Source of the DNA: Novosphingobium sp. Chol11
GTDB lineage: Bacteria > Pseudomonadota > Alphaproteobacteria > Sphingomonadales > Sphingomonadaceae
Direction of reading: 5' to 3'
DNA length: 64,000 bases
Assembly: GCF_900218065.1 (NCBI RefSeq)
Contig: NZ_OBMU01000001.1
Coordinates: 786,035-850,034 of the forward strand
In this document: positions 36,556 to 48,787 of the stretch, piece by piece
Layout of the letters: the number at the start of each line of letters is the position of its first letter
Numbering within the stretch: position 1 is the stretch's first letter
The notes under the pieces: model-generated
Seen by the model: only the letters and a program-made list of their open reading frames with translations
What the model was told of the DNA's origin: nothing
The model's database searches: none
Translations under genes and position numbers: made by a program

Positions 36556-37392
36556 ATGGGTCATTCTGCACCGAAGATCGTGAACCCGGACGGGCTCGCG
36601 GACAAGATCGCCGGACTGTTGGGTTCGATGCTGATCGAAGCGGTCGATCATGCCGATGAGCTGAGCTTCACCGTCGTGCGCGAGCGGCTAGCCGAGGCGC
36701 TGGATGTCCTGCGCGTTCAGGGTGAATATCAGCAGTTGATGGAAATCGCAGGCGTCGATTATCCTGAGCGGGCCGAGCGGTTCGAGGTCTGCTATCATCT
36801 GCTGTCGGTCACCAGGAACCATCGCATCCGCGTCAAGGTAACGACCGACGAGGATCAGCCCGTCCCTACCGTCACGCACATCTGGCCCGTCGCGGGCTGG
36901 CTGGAGCGCGAGGTGTTCGACATGTACGGTGTGATCTTCGAGGGCAATGCCGACCTGCGCCGCATCCTGACCGACTATGGGTTCAAGGGGCATCCGCTCC
37001 GCAAGGACTTCCCGCTGACCGGCTATGTCGAGATGTGGTATTCCGAAGAGGATAAGCGCGTCGTCTACAAGCCGGTGAAGCTGGCCCAGGATTTCCGCCA
37101 GTTCGATTTCATGAGCCCGTGGGAAGGCGCAGAATATGTGCTGCCGGGCGATGAAAAGGCGCCGCAGGCTCCGGGCGCGCCCTCGCCCGTGGCAGCGCCG
37201 CCTCCGCCGCCTGCCGCGCCGAAGGGAGAGCCTGCTGGCGCGACGCCCAAGGTGACGGAAAAGTCCGAAGATACCGGTGCGGGCGAACCGGCGAACAGCA
37301 AGGGGCATGAAAAGTCCCCCAATGCTCCGGTGCAGCCTGAACACAATACCGACGAAGGCAAAGGCGCCGCCAAGCCCGAGGACAAAGGCTAA
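36556..37392 (+). CDS. nuoC: NADH-quinone oxidoreductase subunit C with a long acidic/Pro-rich tail
   Basis: Peripheral-arm subunit. The family core covers about residues 1-190 ([54 protein letters not shown]). After FDFMSPWEG it continues some 85 residues as a Pro/Ala/Glu/Lys-rich segment ([18 protein letters not shown]..., then [14 protein letters not shown]...) not found in short NuoC proteins. The tail is probably disordered. The stop overlaps nuoD (TAATG). Confidence 0.94.
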   Translation: MGHSAPKIVNPDGLADKIAGLLGSMLIEAVDHADELSFTVVRERLAEALDVLRVQGEYQQLMEIAGVDYPERAERFEVCYHLLSVTRNHRIRVKVTTDEDQPVPTVTHIWPVAGWLEREVFDMYGVIFEGNADLRRILTDYGFKGHPLRKDFPLTGYVEMWYSEEDKRVVYKPVKLAQDFRQFDFMSPWEGAEYVLPGDEKAPQAPGAPSPVAAPPPPPAAPKGEPAGATPKVTEKSEDTGAGEPANSKGHEKSPNAPVQPEHNTDEGKGAAKPEDKG

Positions 37393-38627
37393 TGTCCACC
37401 TATCTCGACGAACTCGAACATAAGACCAGCGTGGACGATCCGACGCTGGGCGATACCGAGATCCAGAATTATACGATCAACTTCGGTCCGCAGCATCCTG
37501 CGGCGCACGGCGTGTTGCGCCTTGTCATGGAGTTGGACGGCGAGATCGTGGAGCGTTGCGATCCGCATGTCGGCCTGCTCCATCGCGGCACCGAAAAGCT
37601 GATCGAATATAAGACCTATCTTCAGGCGCTGCCCTATTTCGACCGGCTCGACTATTGCTCGCCCATGGGGATGGAGCACAGCTATGTGCTGGCGGTCGAG
37701 AAGCTGCTGAACCTGGAGGTGCCGCTCCGCGCGCAATATCTGCGCGTGTTCTTCGCGGAACTGACACGCATCAAGAACCACATGCTGAACCTTGGCAGCC
37801 ATGTCATGGACGTCGGCGCGATGACGCCGAACCTGTGGCTGTTCGAACTGCGCGAAGACTGCATGAATTTCTATGAGCGGGCTTCGGGCGCGCGCATGCA
37901 TGCGGCTTATTTCCGGCCGGGCGGCGTCCATCAGGATGTGCCGCTGAAGCTGCTGACAGACATCGCCGACTGGCTCGACACGCGCCTGCCGCGCTTGTTC
38001 GAAGACGCCATCAGCCTCGTTGCGGACAATCGCATCTTCAAGCAGCGTAACGTCGATATCGCCGTGGTGAGCAAGGAAGATGCGCTGAAATGGGGCTTTT
38101 CTGGACCCATGCTGCGTGGTTCGGGCATCGCATGGGATTTGCGCAAGTCGCAGCCCTATGACGTCTATGACCGCATGGACTTCGACATTCCGGTCGGCAC
38201 CAATTTCGACTGCTACGACCGCTTCATGGTCCGCGTCGAGGAAGTCCGCCAATCTGCGCGCATCATGAAGCAGTGCCTTAATGAGATGCCGGTAGGTCCG
38301 GTACTCTCGCTTGACCGCAAGGTGGCACCGCCGCGCCGGGGCGAGATGAAGCGCTCGATGGAAGCGTTGATCCACCATTTCAAGCTGTACACTGAAGGCT
38401 TCCACGTTCCGGCGGGTGAAGTCTATGTGGCGACCGAAAGCCCCAAGGGCGAGTTTGGCGTCTATCTGGTGAGCGATGGGACCAATTCGCCCTATCGCTG
38501 CAAGATCCGCCCGACGGCTTTTTCGCACTTGCAGGCGATGGATTTCATGATGAAGGGCCACATGCTGGCCGACACAACCGCCGTCCTTGGCGCGATGGAC
38601 ATCGTGTTCGGAGAATGTGACCGCTAA
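37392..38627 (+). CDS. nuoD: NADH-quinone oxidoreductase subunit D
   Basis: 49-kDa subunit lining the quinone site with NuoB. 411 residues. [20 protein letters not shown] carries the quinone-binding His region, followed by [26 protein letters not shown], the hydrogenase-like DPHVG element, and the C-terminus IVFGECDR. The ATG overlaps the nuoC stop by one base, and its stop overlaps nuoE by one base (TAATG). Confidence 0.96.
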   Translation: MSTYLDELEHKTSVDDPTLGDTEIQNYTINFGPQHPAAHGVLRLVMELDGEIVERCDPHVGLLHRGTEKLIEYKTYLQALPYFDRLDYCSPMGMEHSYVLAVEKLLNLEVPLRAQYLRVFFAELTRIKNHMLNLGSHVMDVGAMTPNLWLFELREDCMNFYERASGARMHAAYFRPGGVHQDVPLKLLTDIADWLDTRLPRLFEDAISLVADNRIFKQRNVDIAVVSKEDALKWGFSGPMLRGSGIAWDLRKSQPYDVYDRMDFDIPVGTNFDCYDRFMVRVEEVRQSARIMKQCLNEMPVGPVLSLDRKVAPPRRGEMKRSMEALIHHFKLYTEGFHVPAGEVYVATESPKGEFGVYLVSDGTNSPYRCKIRPTAFSHLQAMDFMMKGHMLADTTAVLGAMDIVFGECDR

Positions 38628-39292
38628 TGGCTGACGCAGTTCATATCCCTGACGAAGCGGAAACGCGCGCCCGCTGGGGCAATTTCGCGTGGACGGCGGA
38701 CAATGCCGAACAGGCGAAGAAGGTTATCGCGCGTTATCCCGCCGGCCGTCAGCAATCGGCGGTGATGCCGCTGCTCGACCTTGCCCAACGCCAGGTTGGT
38801 GCGGAAACGCAGACCCAGGGCTGGCTGCCCGTGCCGGTGATGGAATATATCGCTGACCAGCTCGATATGCCGTACATGCGGGTTTACGAGGTCGCGACCT
38901 TCTACACCATGTACAACCTTGCGCCGGTCGGCCGCTATCATGTGCAGGTTTGCGGTACGACGCCCTGCATGCTGCGCGGTTCGGACGATGTCTTCTCGGC
39001 CTGCAAGAACAAGGGGCTGGTGAAGGGTGGTACGACGCCGGACGGCCTGTTCACACTGACAGAAGTCGAGTGTCTGGGCGCCTGCGCCAACGCGCCAATG
39101 GTGCAGATCAACGACGATAATTTCGAAGACCTGACCTATGACAGCATGAGCGCGATCCTCGACGATCTCGCCTCTGGCAAGCAGCCCAAGATCGGGCCGC
39201 AGATCGAGCGTCAGACGAGCTGCCCGGAAGGTGGGCCGACCACGCTCAGGGAAATGGTTTCCGAAAATCATGACTATAGGGGGCAGTGGTAA
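38627..39292 (+). CDS. nuoE: NADH-quinone oxidoreductase subunit E
   Basis: 24-kDa subunit with a thioredoxin-like [2Fe-2S] cluster N1a. The four cysteines are in [10 protein letters not shown] and [15 protein letters not shown]. The N-terminal helical part ([16 protein letters not shown]...[11 protein letters not shown]) is normal. The C-terminus extends a little past the cluster. The ATG/TAA overlap with nuoF is one base. Confidence 0.95.
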   Translation: MADAVHIPDEAETRARWGNFAWTADNAEQAKKVIARYPAGRQQSAVMPLLDLAQRQVGAETQTQGWLPVPVMEYIADQLDMPYMRVYEVATFYTMYNLAPVGRYHVQVCGTTPCMLRGSDDVFSACKNKGLVKGGTTPDGLFTLTEVECLGACANAPMVQINDDNFEDLTYDSMSAILDDLASGKQPKIGPQIERQTSCPEGGPTTLREMVSENHDYRGQW

Positions 39293-40608
39293 TGAGCGAC
39301 GTCATCGCGCCGCTGGCCGACAAGGACCGCATCTTCACCAACGTCTATGGCTTCCAGGACTGGGGCATCGACGCGGCGATGAAGCGCGGCGATTGGGATA
39401 ATACCAAGGCGCTGCTGGAGATCGGCCAGGACGAAATCATTGAGCGCATCAAGGCTTCGGGCCTGCGCGGCCGTGGCGGGGCGGGCTTCCCCACCGGCAT
39501 GAAGTGGAGCTTCATGCCCAAGGAAAGCAAGGATGGCCGTCCGAGCTTCCTGGTTATCAACGCGGACGAGTCCGAGCCGGGTTCGTGCAAGGACCGCGAG
39601 ATCATCCGCCACGACCCGCACAAGCTGATCGAGGGCGCGCTGGTCGCCGGTTTCGCGATGCGCGCGCGTGCTGCTTATATCTATATCCGCGGCGAGTTCA
39701 TCTATGAGGCGAAGGTACTCTTCGCCGCTGTCGAGCAGGCTTATGAAAAGGGCTTCCTTGGCAAGAACGCATGCGGTTCGGGTTATGATTTCGACGTCTT
39801 CGTCCATCGTGGCGCGGGCGCCTATATCTGTGGTGAGGAAACCGCGCAGATCGAGAGCCTGGAAGGCAAGAAGGGCCAGCCGCGCCTGAAGCCGCCTTTT
39901 CCGGCGGGCGCGGGGCTTTATGGCTGCCCGACGACCGTGAACAACGTGGAATCGATCGCGGTGTCGCCGACGATCCTGCGTCGTGGATCGGAATGGTTCT
40001 CCAGCTTCGGCCGCGAAGGGAACAGGGGCACGAAGCTGTTCCAGATCAGCGGCCATGTGAACAAGCCCTGCGTCGTGGAAGAGTCGATGGGCATCAGCTT
40101 CAAGGAGCTGATCGACCGGCATTGCGGCGGCATTCGCGGTGGTTGGGACAATCTGCTGGCCGTGATCCCCGGCGGATCGTCGGTGCCGCTGGTTCCGGCC
40201 GCACAGATCATGGACGCGCCGATGGACTTTGATGGTCTGAAGGCGCTCGGGTCGGGTCTCGGCACGGCAGCGGTCATCGTCATGGACAAGTCGACCGACA
40301 TCGTCCGCGCGATCAGCCGTTTGTCCTACTTCTACAAGCATGAAAGCTGCGGCCAGTGCACGCCCTGCCGCGAAGGCACGGGCTGGATGTGGCGCGTGAT
40401 GGAACGGCTGCGTTCGGGCGAGGCGGACATCGGCGAGATCGACATGCTCCAGCAGGTCACCAAGCAGGTTGAAGGCCACACCATCTGCGCGCTCGGCGAT
40501 GCGGCGGCCTGGCCGATCCAGGGCCTGATCCGGCATTTCCGCCCCGAGATCGAGCGGCGGATCAATGAGAATAAGGGTAGCGCCCCCGTCATGGAGGCAG
40601 CGGAGTAA
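39292..40608 (+). CDS. nuoF: NADH-quinone oxidoreductase subunit F
   Basis: 51-kDa subunit binding NADH, FMN and the [4Fe-4S] cluster N3. Glycine-rich NADH/FMN site [16 protein letters not shown] residues in [15 protein letters not shown] and [15 protein letters not shown], and cluster cysteines in [15 protein letters not shown] with a fourth near [10 protein letters not shown]. 438 residues from the ATG at 39292; the reading frame has an earlier GTG that is not needed. nuoG begins 2 bases after the stop. Confidence 0.96.
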   Translation: MSDVIAPLADKDRIFTNVYGFQDWGIDAAMKRGDWDNTKALLEIGQDEIIERIKASGLRGRGGAGFPTGMKWSFMPKESKDGRPSFLVINADESEPGSCKDREIIRHDPHKLIEGALVAGFAMRARAAYIYIRGEFIYEAKVLFAAVEQAYEKGFLGKNACGSGYDFDVFVHRGAGAYICGEETAQIESLEGKKGQPRLKPPFPAGAGLYGCPTTVNNVESIAVSPTILRRGSEWFSSFGREGNRGTKLFQISGHVNKPCVVEESMGISFKELIDRHCGGIRGGWDNLLAVIPGGSSVPLVPAAQIMDAPMDFDGLKALGSGLGTAAVIVMDKSTDIVRAISRLSYFYKHESCGQCTPCREGTGWMWRVMERLRSGEADIGEIDMLQQVTKQVEGHTICALGDAAAWPIQGLIRHFRPEIERRINENKGSAPVMEAAE

Positions 40609-40610
40609 TC

Positions 40611-42617
40611 ATGCCCAAGGTCAAAGTAGACGGCGTAGAACTCGAAGTTCCGGCGGGCGCGACGGTCCTGCAGGCGTGCGAGATGGCGGGGAAGGAAATT
40701 CCGCGCTTCTGCTATCATGAGCGCCTGTCCATCGCGGGCAATTGCCGCATGTGTCTGGTCGAGGTAAAGCCTGGGCCGCCCAAGCCGCAGGCGAGCTGCG
40801 CGCTGCCCGCCGCCGATAATCAGGAAATCTTTACCCAGACCGAGATGGTCAAGAAGGCGCGCGAAGGGGTGATGGAGTTTCTCCTCATCAACCACCCGCT
40901 CGATTGCCCGATCTGCGATCAGGGCGGCGAGTGCGACCTTCAGGACCAGTCGGTGGCCTATGGCCGTGGCGGCAGCCGCTTCGAAGAGAATAAGCGCGCC
41001 GTTACCGAGAAATATATGGGTCCGATCGTCAAGACGGTCATGACCCGCTGCATCCAGTGCACCCGCTGCGTACGCTTTGCCGAGGAAGTCGCTGGTGTGC
41101 CGGAAATCGGCGCCATCTATCGCGGCGAGAATATGCAGATCACCACTTATCTCGAACATGCCGCCAAGAGCGAGCTGTCGGGCAATGTGGTCGACCTGTG
41201 CCCGGTCGGCGCGCTGACGTCGAAGCCCTATGCGTTCGAAGCGCGTCCCTGGGAGTTGCGCAAGACCCCTGCGATCGACGTGATGGATGCGGTCGGCACC
41301 AACATTCGTCTCGATAGTCGTGGCCGTCAGGTGCTGCGCGCCGTGCCGCGCATCAACGATGACGTGAATGAAGAGTGGGCGAGCGACAAGACTCGGCACA
41401 ATGTCGACGGTCTGGTGCGCAAGCGGCTCGACAAGCCCTTCGTGCGCAAGGATGGCAAGCTGGTTCCCGCGACGTGGGAAGAGGCGTTCAAGGCGATAGC
41501 CGCCGTCCAGCATGGCGGTTCGGTTGCGGCACTGGCGGGTGATCTGCTCGATTGCGAGACGATGTTCGCGGGCAAGCTGCTCGTCGAGAAGCTCGGTGGA
41601 TCGATGCTGGAAGGTCGGCAGACGGGCCTGGCCTATGATGTGTCGAGCCTGTCGGCGGTCAACTTCAACACGACGCTGAATGGCATTGAGACGGCAGACG
41701 TGATCCTGCTGGTCGGCACCAACCTGCGCTGGGAAGCGCCGCTGGTGAACACGCGCATCCGCAAGGCGATCAAGAAGGGCGCGAAGGTCTTTGCGCTCGG
41801 GCCGCAGGTCGATCTGACCTACAAGGTCGAATGGCTGGGCAATGATGCGTCGCTGCTGGCGAAGCTTCCGGAAGCTGTGGTCGAGGCATTCGGCAGGGCG
41901 GCGCGTCCGGCGATGATCGTCGGCGGCGGCGTGCTGGCCAAGGATGGTGCGCATGGCGATACGCTGGCGCTGGTCGAGACGCTGGGCCTGATCAAGGATG
42001 GTTGGAACGGCTATAACGTGCTGCACTTCGCGGCGGCGCGCATGGGCGGTCTGATGCTGGGCTATGCGACCACGGGCGGGATCAAGGCCGTGGCTGCGGC
42101 CAAGCCGAAACTGCTCTTCTCTCTCGGTGCGGACGAGGCCGATTATTCGGCATTCGACGACAGCTTCAAGGTCTATGTCGGCCACCATGGCGACAAGGGC
42201 GCGCATGCGGCGGACGTCATCCTGCCTGGCGCCAGCTATGCCGAGAAGGCGGGCACCTATGTCAACCTGGAGGGCCGGGTGCAGCGCGGTGAAAAGGCCG
42301 TGTTCGCGCCGGGCGATGCGCGCGAGGACTGGTCGATCCTGCGCGCGCTTTCCGAAGTGCTGGGCGCGACGCTGCCGTTCGACAGCTTCGACGCATTGCG
42401 GGCGGAGATGGCGAAGGCGGTTCCGGCGCTTGGGGTCGAAGGTCTCGCCGATTATGGCTGGTCCGTGCCGTCGCTGCCCACCGGGGCGAGCGGGGAGTTC
42501 GGTTCGCCGATCAAGGATTTCTATCTGACCAACGCCATCTGCCGCGCCAGCCCGACGATGCAGCAATGCTCGGCCGAACTGATCCATGGGACAAGCTTCG
42601 CGGAGGCCGCAGAGTGA
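40611..42617 (+). CDS. nuoG: NADH-quinone oxidoreductase subunit G
   Basis: 75-kDa subunit of 668 residues. The N-terminal plant-ferredoxin domain has cysteines in [15 protein letters not shown], then [16 protein letters not shown] (with the His-ligated cluster region before it), a 4Fe-4S binding [12 protein letters not shown], and the molybdopterin-oxidoreductase-like remainder. Electron flow is from NuoF to NuoB/I. The stop overlaps the GTG of nuoH (GTGA). Confidence 0.95.
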   Translation: MPKVKVDGVELEVPAGATVLQACEMAGKEIPRFCYHERLSIAGNCRMCLVEVKPGPPKPQASCALPAADNQEIFTQTEMVKKAREGVMEFLLINHPLDCPICDQGGECDLQDQSVAYGRGGSRFEENKRAVTEKYMGPIVKTVMTRCIQCTRCVRFAEEVAGVPEIGAIYRGENMQITTYLEHAAKSELSGNVVDLCPVGALTSKPYAFEARPWELRKTPAIDVMDAVGTNIRLDSRGRQVLRAVPRINDDVNEEWASDKTRHNVDGLVRKRLDKPFVRKDGKLVPATWEEAFKAIAAVQHGGSVAALAGDLLDCETMFAGKLLVEKLGGSMLEGRQTGLAYDVSSLSAVNFNTTLNGIETADVILLVGTNLRWEAPLVNTRIRKAIKKGAKVFALGPQVDLTYKVEWLGNDASLLAKLPEAVVEAFGRAARPAMIVGGGVLAKDGAHGDTLALVETLGLIKDGWNGYNVLHFAAARMGGLMLGYATTGGIKAVAAAKPKLLFSLGADEADYSAFDDSFKVYVGHHGDKGAHAADVILPGASYAEKAGTYVNLEGRVQRGEKAVFAPGDAREDWSILRALSEVLGATLPFDSFDALRAEMAKAVPALGVEGLADYGWSVPSLPTGASGEFGSPIKDFYLTNAICRASPTMQQCSAELIHGTSFAEAAE

Positions 42618-43663
42618 CCGCTTTCTTTCAAAATTGGGGGCTTCCCTTCAACGGAGCGTGGCTGCTGTCCACGGTGATCGGCATATTGGTGATTGCCCTG
42701 CCGTTGATGCTGGCAGTGGCCATGATCATCTATGCCGATCGCAAGATTTGGGCGGCGATGGCGCTGCGCCGTGGTCCCAACGTCGTCGGACCCTTCGGGC
42801 TGCTTCAGTCCTTTGCGGACGGGGCGAAGGTGTTCCTGCAGGAAACCATCATCCCTTCGGCCGCTAACCGTGCGCTCTTCCTGATCGCGCCGATCATCAC
42901 CTTCACCGTGGCACTGATCGCCTGGGCGGTGATCCCGTTCCAGGCGGGCGTGGTGCTGGCGAACATCAATGTCGGCTTGCTGTACATCCTCGCGATCAGT
43001 TCGCTCGGCGTGTACGGCATCGTGCTGGCGGGTTGGGCGTCGAACTCGAAATATCCCTTCTACTCGGCCATTCGCGCGAGCGCGCAGATGATCAGCTATG
43101 AAGTCTCGATCGGCTTCATCCTGGTCTGCGTCGTGCTGTGGGCGGGGAGCTTCAACCTGACGGCGATCGTGGAGAGCCAGCGCGGCTATTATGGCTTCAT
43201 CAACGGCCATGCGTTCAATCCGCTGCTGTTCCCGATGTCGATCATGTTCCTGGTGTCGGCCATGGCGGAAACCGGCCGAGCGCCGTTCGACCTGACCGAA
43301 GCGGAAAGCGAACTGGTCGCAGGCTACCAGACCGAATATTCGTCCATGTCGTTCGCGCTCTACTGGCTCGGCGAATATGCGAACGTCATTCTGATGTGTG
43401 CGCTTAACGCCATTCTCTTCTGGGGCGGATATCTGCCGCCGATCGACTGGGCGCCGCTTTACTATGTGCCGGGCATCATCTGGCTTTTCGCCAAGATTCT
43501 CTTCTTCTTCTTCGTCTTTTCCTGGGTGAAGGCGACGGTGCCCCGTTACCGCTATGACCAGCTGATGCGGCTGGGCTGGAAAGTGTTCCTGCCGGTGTCG
43601 CTCTTCTTCGTCTTCCTGGTATCGGGCTTCCTGATGTTTACGCGCTACGGAGGCGCTCAATGA
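42614..43663 (+). CDS. nuoH: NADH-quinone oxidoreductase subunit H
   Basis: Membrane subunit connecting the quinone chamber to the proton path; about eight helices over 349 residues. Conserved [23 protein letters not shown], the acidic loop [25 protein letters not shown], and [14 protein letters not shown] near the end. GTG start at 42614 overlapping the nuoG stop by four bases; the open frame upstream to 42566 is within nuoG. Its stop overlaps nuoI (ATGA). Confidence 0.95.
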   Translation: MTAFFQNWGLPFNGAWLLSTVIGILVIALPLMLAVAMIIYADRKIWAAMALRRGPNVVGPFGLLQSFADGAKVFLQETIIPSAANRALFLIAPIITFTVALIAWAVIPFQAGVVLANINVGLLYILAISSLGVYGIVLAGWASNSKYPFYSAIRASAQMISYEVSIGFILVCVVLWAGSFNLTAIVESQRGYYGFINGHAFNPLLFPMSIMFLVSAMAETGRAPFDLTEAESELVAGYQTEYSSMSFALYWLGEYANVILMCALNAILFWGGYLPPIDWAPLYYVPGIIWLFAKILFFFFVFSWVKATVPRYRYDQLMRLGWKVFLPVSLFFVFLVSGFLMFTRYGGAQ

Positions 43664-44145
43664 GCCTCGGCTATTACGTCAAATCCTTCACGCTCTGGGA
43701 GTTTGTGAAGGCGCACGCTTTGACCTTGAAGTATTTTTTCAAGCCCAAGGCGACGATCAACTATCCCTATGAGAAGAACCCGATTTCGCCGCGGTTCCGG
43801 GGGGAACATGCGCTGCGCCGCTATCCCAATGGGGAAGAGCGCTGCATCGCATGCAAGCTGTGCGAGGCGGTGTGCCCGGCTCAGGCGATCACCATCGAGG
43901 CGCAGCCGCGCGATGACGGCAGCCGCCGTACGACGCGCTACGACATCGACATGACCAAGTGCATCTATTGCGGCTTCTGTCAGGAAGCCTGCCCGGTGGA
44001 TGCCATTGTCGAGGGGCCAAATTTCGAGTTCTCGACCGAAACCCGCGAAGAACTTATCTACGACAAGGCGAAGCTCCTTGAAAATGGCGACAAATGGGAA
44101 CGCGCGCTCGCCGCGAACCTTGCCGCCGATGCCCCCTATCGTTAA
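43660..44145 (+). CDS. nuoI: NADH-quinone oxidoreductase subunit I
   Basis: 161-residue ferredoxin-like subunit with two [4Fe-4S] clusters, N6a and N6b: [16 protein letters not shown] and [16 protein letters not shown]. The N-terminus [20 protein letters not shown] is the membrane-proximal helix. Complete, with family-typical ending [13 protein letters not shown]. The gap to nuoJ is 33 bases, the largest inside the operon. Confidence 0.96.
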   Translation: MSLGYYVKSFTLWEFVKAHALTLKYFFKPKATINYPYEKNPISPRFRGEHALRRYPNGEERCIACKLCEAVCPAQAITIEAQPRDDGSRRTTRYDIDMTKCIYCGFCQEACPVDAIVEGPNFEFSTETREELIYDKAKLLENGDKWERALAANLAADAPYR

Positions 44146-44178
44146 GCCGCGACCCGATCGAAGAGGATATATGATCCT

Positions 44179-44790
44179 GTGATTCACGTGCTTGCCTTTT
44201 ACCTGTTCGCCACATTGGTGGTGTGCAGCGGCGCGCTGACGATCCTGTCGCGCAACCCCGTTCATTCGGTGCTGTGGCTGATCCTGGCGTTCTTCAACGC
44301 GGCGGGGCTGATGGTGCTGCTCGGCGCCGAGTTCATCGCGATGCTCCTCGTCATCGTTTATGTGGGCGCGGTCGCCGTCTTGTTCCTGTTCGTCGTGATG
44401 ATGCTCGACATCGACTTCGCGGAATTGCGGGCCGGTTTCGTCGACTATCTGCCCTTTGGCATGCTGATCGCGCTGGTTCTGCTGGCGGAGATCGTTCTGG
44501 GGATCGGCATCTGGAGCGCTGGGCCGATCGAACTGGCGCAGCGCGCGGCTCCGGTGAACCCGGAAATGTCGAACATACAGGCGATCGGAACGCTGCTTTA
44601 CACGCGTTACATCTTCCTGTTCGAAGCGGCAGGCATCGTGCTGCTGGTAGCCATGATCGGCGCGATCGTGCTGACCCATCGTGCACGCGGCGGCGTCAAG
44701 GGCCAGAACATCGCCCGTCAGAACCGCCGCCGTCCGCAGGATGCCGTGCGCAACGTCAATCAGCCCGTGGGGCAGGGGGTGGAGCTGTGA
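44179..44790 (+). CDS. nuoJ: NADH-quinone oxidoreductase subunit J
   Basis: Membrane subunit with five helices; the third ([25 protein letters not shown]) includes the pi-bulge region important for gating. GTG start at 44179. The C-terminal basic tail ([20 protein letters not shown]) faces the cytosol. The stop overlaps nuoK (GTGA). Confidence 0.94.
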   Translation: MIHVLAFYLFATLVVCSGALTILSRNPVHSVLWLILAFFNAAGLMVLLGAEFIAMLLVIVYVGAVAVLFLFVVMMLDIDFAELRAGFVDYLPFGMLIALVLLAEIVLGIGIWSAGPIELAQRAAPVNPEMSNIQAIGTLLYTRYIFLFEAAGIVLLVAMIGAIVLTHRARGGVKGQNIARQNRRRPQDAVRNVNQPVGQGVEL

Positions 44791-45092
44791 TCGGCCTTCA
44801 GCACTATCTGGTCGTCAGTGCGATCCTCTTCGTGATGGGGGTGCTGGGCATCTTCATCAACCGCAAGAATGTCATCATCATCCTGATGGCGATCGAATTG
44901 ATCCTCTTGAGCGTGAACATCAACCTTGTCGCCTTCAGCGCCTTCCTCGGCGATCTGGTGGGCCAGGTGTTCAGCATGTTCGTGCTGACCGTCGCGGCGG
45001 GTGAGGCGGCCATCGGCCTTGCCATCCTCGTCATCTATTTCCGTGGTCGCGGCACGATTGCCGTCGATGATGTCAACCGGATGAAGGGCTAA
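44787..45092 (+). CDS. nuoK: NADH-quinone oxidoreductase subunit K
   Basis: 101 residues with three transmembrane helices. Two glutamates of the E-channel lie in helices 2 and 3: [18 protein letters not shown] and [20 protein letters not shown] start at 44787 in the GTGA overlap with nuoJ, six bases before nuoL. A longer frame exists upstream within nuoJ but is a shadow. Confidence 0.95.
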   Translation: MIGLQHYLVVSAILFVMGVLGIFINRKNVIIILMAIELILLSVNINLVAFSAFLGDLVGQVFSMFVLTVAAGEAAIGLAILVIYFRGRGTIAVDDVNRMKG

Positions 45093-45098
45093 AGCTCG

Positions 45099-47213
45099 AT
45101 GATCCAGCTTATCGTCCTTCTCCCGCTCATCGCGGCTGTCATCGCGGGCCTTGGCAACAAGGCGCTGGGGAAGCTGCCCGCGAAGATCATCACCACCGGC
45201 GCGCTGTTCGTTTCCTGCGCGCTTAGCTGGCCAATCTTCATCAGCTTCCTGACCGGCCATGCCGAACCCTATGTGGCCCCGGCCTTCACCTGGATCCAGT
45301 CGGGCAGCTTTGACGCGCAATGGGCGCTGCGTGTGGACGCGATGACGGCGGTCATGCTGGTGGTCATCACCAGCGTGTCGAGCCTCGTTCATCTCTACAG
45401 CTGGGGCTATATGGAGGAGGAGCCGGATCAGCCGCGCTTCTTTGCCTATCTGTCGCTCTTCACCTTCGCGATGCTGATGCTCGTTACGGCGAACAATCTG
45501 CTTCAGATGTTCTTCGGTTGGGAAGGCGTGGGCCTCGCCTCCTATCTGCTGATCGGTTTCTGGTTCCGTAAGCCCTCCGCAAACGCGGCCGCGATCAAGG
45601 CGTTCGTCGTGAACCGCGTCGGTGACCTCGGCTTCATGCTCGGCATTTTCGGCACCTATCTGGTGTTCAACACCATCTCGATCCCGGAGATTTTGGAAGC
45701 CGCGCCCTCGATGGCCGGTTCCACTATCGGCTTCCTGGGCTATCGCTTCGACACGATGACCGTGCTCTGCCTGCTGCTGTTCATCGGCGCGATGGGCAAG
45801 TCGGCGCAGCTCGGCCTGCACACCTGGTTGCCGGACGCGATGGAAGGCCCGACGCCTGTGTCGGCGCTGATCCACGCGGCGACCATGGTGACTGCGGGCG
45901 TGTTCATGGTGTGCCGCCTGTCGCCGATGTTCGAGGTGTCGCCGACAGCGCTTGGTTTCGTGACCTTTATCGGCGCTGCCACCTGCCTGTTCGCGGCGAC
46001 GGTTGGGACGGTGCAGAACGACATCAAGCGGGTTATCGCTTATTCGACCTGTTCGCAGCTCGGCTATATGTTCTTCGCGGCAGGCGTCGGCGCTTATGGA
46101 GCGGCGATGTTCCACCTGTTCACGCACGCTTTCTTCAAGGCGCTGTTGTTCCTGGGGGCAGGCTCGGTCATCCATGCCATGCATCATGAACAGGACATGC
46201 GTTATTATGGTGCGCTGCGTAAGGAAATCCCGGTCACCTTCTGGACGATGACGCTGGGCACGCTGGCGATCACGGGTGTCGGCATTCCACTGCTGGGCTA
46301 TGGTTTTGCGGGCTTCTATTCGAAGGACGCGATCCTGGAATCGGCATTCGCCGCAGGTGGCTATGGCACCGGGGCGTTCCTGGTCGGTGTATTCGCCGCG
46401 CTGCTCACCAGCTTCTATAGCTGGCGTCTGGTGTTCCTCACCTTCTTCGGCAAGCCGCGCTGGGCCGCATCAGAGCATATCCAGCATGCGATTCATGGGC
46501 ATCATGAATCGCCGGACGAAGAAACCGCTCATGACGATCATGCGACGCATGGTCATGGGTCGGAGCATGCCAACGCTCCCGCTCAGGAAAATGCGGGCCA
46601 TGATCCGCACGGACATGAAGCGGACGCGCATGCGCTGCACGGCGGAACCGGTGGCTACCACCCACATGAGAGCCCTTGGGTCATGTTGTTGCCGCTCGTT
46701 GTGCTCAGCCTGGGCGCGGTGTTCGCGGGCTTCCTCTTCCATGACCAGTTCATCGGAGCCGAAGGCGGCATCGAGTTCTGGAAGGGCGCCCTGGCGTTCG
46801 ACAGCCATTTGATGCATGCCGCGCATGAGGTCCCGACCTGGGTCAAATTCTCACCCTTCGCGGTCATGCTGACCGGCTTTGTGATCGCGTGGCTGAGTTA
46901 CATCAAGAATACCGATTGGCCGCGCCGGTTCGTGGCGGAGTTCGGTGTGCTGTACCGCTTCCTGCTCAACAAATGGTATTTCGACGAGCTGTATCACTTC
47001 CTGTTCGTCAAGCCTGCCTTCGCCATCGGCCGCTTCTTCTGGAAGTTCGGTGATGTGGGCTTCATCGACCGCTTCGGGCCCAATGGGCTCGCCGCGCTGG
47101 TCGTGCAGGGCAACAAAGTCACCCGTCGGCTACAGTCCGGCTACCTCTACACTTACGCGTTGGTGATGCTGATCGGCCTCGCCGCGGCCGCAACCTGGGC
47201 GATGACACGATAA
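45099..47213 (+). CDS. nuoL: NADH-quinone oxidoreductase subunit L with a His-rich loop
   Basis: Antiporter-like proton channel, 704 residues with about 16 helices and the long lateral helix. Conserved [38 protein letters not shown], and KDAILE. After [12 protein letters not shown] it has a ~65-residue insert (DNA about 46470-46680) very rich in His, Asp and Gly ([28 protein letters not shown]), before [18 protein letters not shown]. The insert is extramembrane and could bind metal. The stop overlaps nuoM by one base. Confidence 0.95.
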   Translation: MIQLIVLLPLIAAVIAGLGNKALGKLPAKIITTGALFVSCALSWPIFISFLTGHAEPYVAPAFTWIQSGSFDAQWALRVDAMTAVMLVVITSVSSLVHLYSWGYMEEEPDQPRFFAYLSLFTFAMLMLVTANNLLQMFFGWEGVGLASYLLIGFWFRKPSANAAAIKAFVVNRVGDLGFMLGIFGTYLVFNTISIPEILEAAPSMAGSTIGFLGYRFDTMTVLCLLLFIGAMGKSAQLGLHTWLPDAMEGPTPVSALIHAATMVTAGVFMVCRLSPMFEVSPTALGFVTFIGAATCLFAATVGTVQNDIKRVIAYSTCSQLGYMFFAAGVGAYGAAMFHLFTHAFFKALLFLGAGSVIHAMHHEQDMRYYGALRKEIPVTFWTMTLGTLAITGVGIPLLGYGFAGFYSKDAILESAFAAGGYGTGAFLVGVFAALLTSFYSWRLVFLTFFGKPRWAASEHIQHAIHGHHESPDEETAHDDHATHGHGSEHANAPAQENAGHDPHGHEADAHALHGGTGGYHPHESPWVMLLPLVVLSLGAVFAGFLFHDQFIGAEGGIEFWKGALAFDSHLMHAAHEVPTWVKFSPFAVMLTGFVIAWLSYIKNTDWPRRFVAEFGVLYRFLLNKWYFDELYHFLFVKPAFAIGRFFWKFGDVGFIDRFGPNGLAALVVQGNKVTRRLQSGYLYTYALVMLIGLAAAATWAMTR

Positions 47214-48787
47214 TGGACGGCTTCCCCATCCTTTCCCTGATGATGGCAGTGCCGATGGCGGGGGCCATCGCCTGTCTCTATGCGGGCGCGAACACGGCGC
47301 GCTGGATAGCGTTGTTGGCGACGCTGGTCGATCTGGCGCTGGGCGTCTTGCTGTGGGCGAATTTCGACCAGTCGGGCAGCGCTGCGCAGTGGCAGTTCCA
47401 GGAATATGCGCCGATCTTCGGGCGTTTCGCCTGGGCGTTGGGCATCGACGGCATCGCCCTGGTGCTGATCATGCTGACCGTCTTCCTGATGCCGATCTGC
47501 ATCGGGGCGAGCTGGGAAGCGATCCAGAAGCGGGTGGGCGAATATATGGCAGCCTTCCTGTTCATGGAGGTGCTGATGATCGGCGTCTTCACGGCGCAGG
47601 ATATCTACCTCTTCTACGTGATGTTCGAAGCTGGCCTGATCCCGATGTATCTGATCATCGGCATCTGGGGCGGGGCGGATCGCATCTACGCGTCTTACAA
47701 ATTCTTCCTGTATACGCTGCTCGGATCGGTGCTGATGCTGATCGCGATGATGTGGATGGTGCATGAAGCAGGCACCACCGACATCCCGACGCTGATGGCC
47801 TATAATTTCGATCCGCATGTGCAGATCTGGCTGTTCCTTGCCTTCTTCGCGAGCTTCGCGGTCAAGATGCCGATGTGGCCGGTGCATACCTGGCTGCCTG
47901 ATGCGCACGTGCAGGCGCCGACGGCCGGCTCGGTCATTCTGGCGGGCGTGCTGCTGAAGATGGGTGGCTACGGCTTCATCCGCTTTTCGCTCCCGATGTT
48001 CCCGGAAGCATCGGCGCAGCTCGCCTGGCTGGTCTGGGGTCTGTCTATGGTGGCCGTGGTTTACACCAGCCTCGTCGCGCTGGTGCAGACCGACATGAAA
48101 AAGCTGATCGCCTATTCGTCGGTTGCGCACATGGCGATCGTGACGGTCGGCCTGTTCGCCTTCAACCAGGCGGGGATCGAAGGCGCGATGATGGTGATGC
48201 TGGGCCACGGCCTGGTGTCGGGCGCGCTGTTCCTGTGTGTCGGCGTCATCTACGACCGGCTGCACACGCGTGAGATTTCGCGCTATGGCGGGCTCAGCAT
48301 CAACATGCCGAAATATGCGGTCCTGTTCCTGCTGTTCACCATGGCGTCGGTCGGTCTTCCGGGCACGAGCAACTTCGTCGGTGAGTTCCTAGCGCTGATG
48401 GGCATTTATCAGGCGTCGAGCTGGGTAGCGCTGGTCTGCACGACGGGTATCATTTTAGGCGCGGCCTATATGCTCTATCTCTATCGCCGGATCGCTTATG
48501 GCGAGCAGAAGAATGCCGACGCTGCCGCAATGCCTGATTTGTCGATGCGGGAAATGTGGCTGCTGGCGCCGATCGCCGCCGCCGTGCTGTGGATGGGCAT
48601 CTATCCTGAGAGCTTCCTGGCGCCGATGCGGTCCGATATCCGCGCGCTGGAGGCCCGCATCGCCTCTGCGGCTCCGGTGGGTGATAGCAGGATCAAGATG
48701 GGTCCCGCCGTCCCAAAGGCTGAAGCGCATCACGGCGAAGACCATAGCGCTATGTCCCATGAAAAAGCGTCGGGGGAGGCGCACTGA
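47213..48787 (+). CDS. nuoM: NADH-quinone oxidoreductase subunit M
   Basis: 524-residue antiporter-like subunit. Core motifs [18 protein letters not shown] (with the conserved Glu), [28 protein letters not shown] and [12 protein letters not shown] are intact. The C-terminus ends with a short His-rich tail [21 protein letters not shown] that echoes the loop in NuoL. The stop overlaps nuoN (TGATG). Confidence 0.95.
   Translation: MDGFPILSLMMAVPMAGAIACLYAGANTARWIALLATLVDLALGVLLWANFDQSGSAAQWQFQEYAPIFGRFAWALGIDGIALVLIMLTVFLMPICIGASWEAIQKRVGEYMAAFLFMEVLMIGVFTAQDIYLFYVMFEAGLIPMYLIIGIWGGADRIYASYKFFLYTLLGSVLMLIAMMWMVHEAGTTDIPTLMAYNFDPHVQIWLFLAFFASFAVKMPMWPVHTWLPDAHVQAPTAGSVILAGVLLKMGGYGFIRFSLPMFPEASAQLAWLVWGLSMVAVVYTSLVALVQTDMKKLIAYSSVAHMAIVTVGLFAFNQAGIEGAMMVMLGHGLVSGALFLCVGVIYDRLHTREISRYGGLSINMPKYAVLFLLFTMASVGLPGTSNFVGEFLALMGIYQASSWVALVCTTGIILGAAYMLYLYRRIAYGEQKNADAAAMPDLSMREMWLLAPIAAAVLWMGIYPESFLAPMRSDIRALEARIASAAPVGDSRIKMGPAVPKAEAHHGEDHSAMSHEKASGEAH

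Noticed and set aside
40332..42587. A 751-codon minus-strand frame opposite nuoG
   Set aside because: Opposite a clear NuoG with intact cluster motifs; the translation has no recognisable domain.
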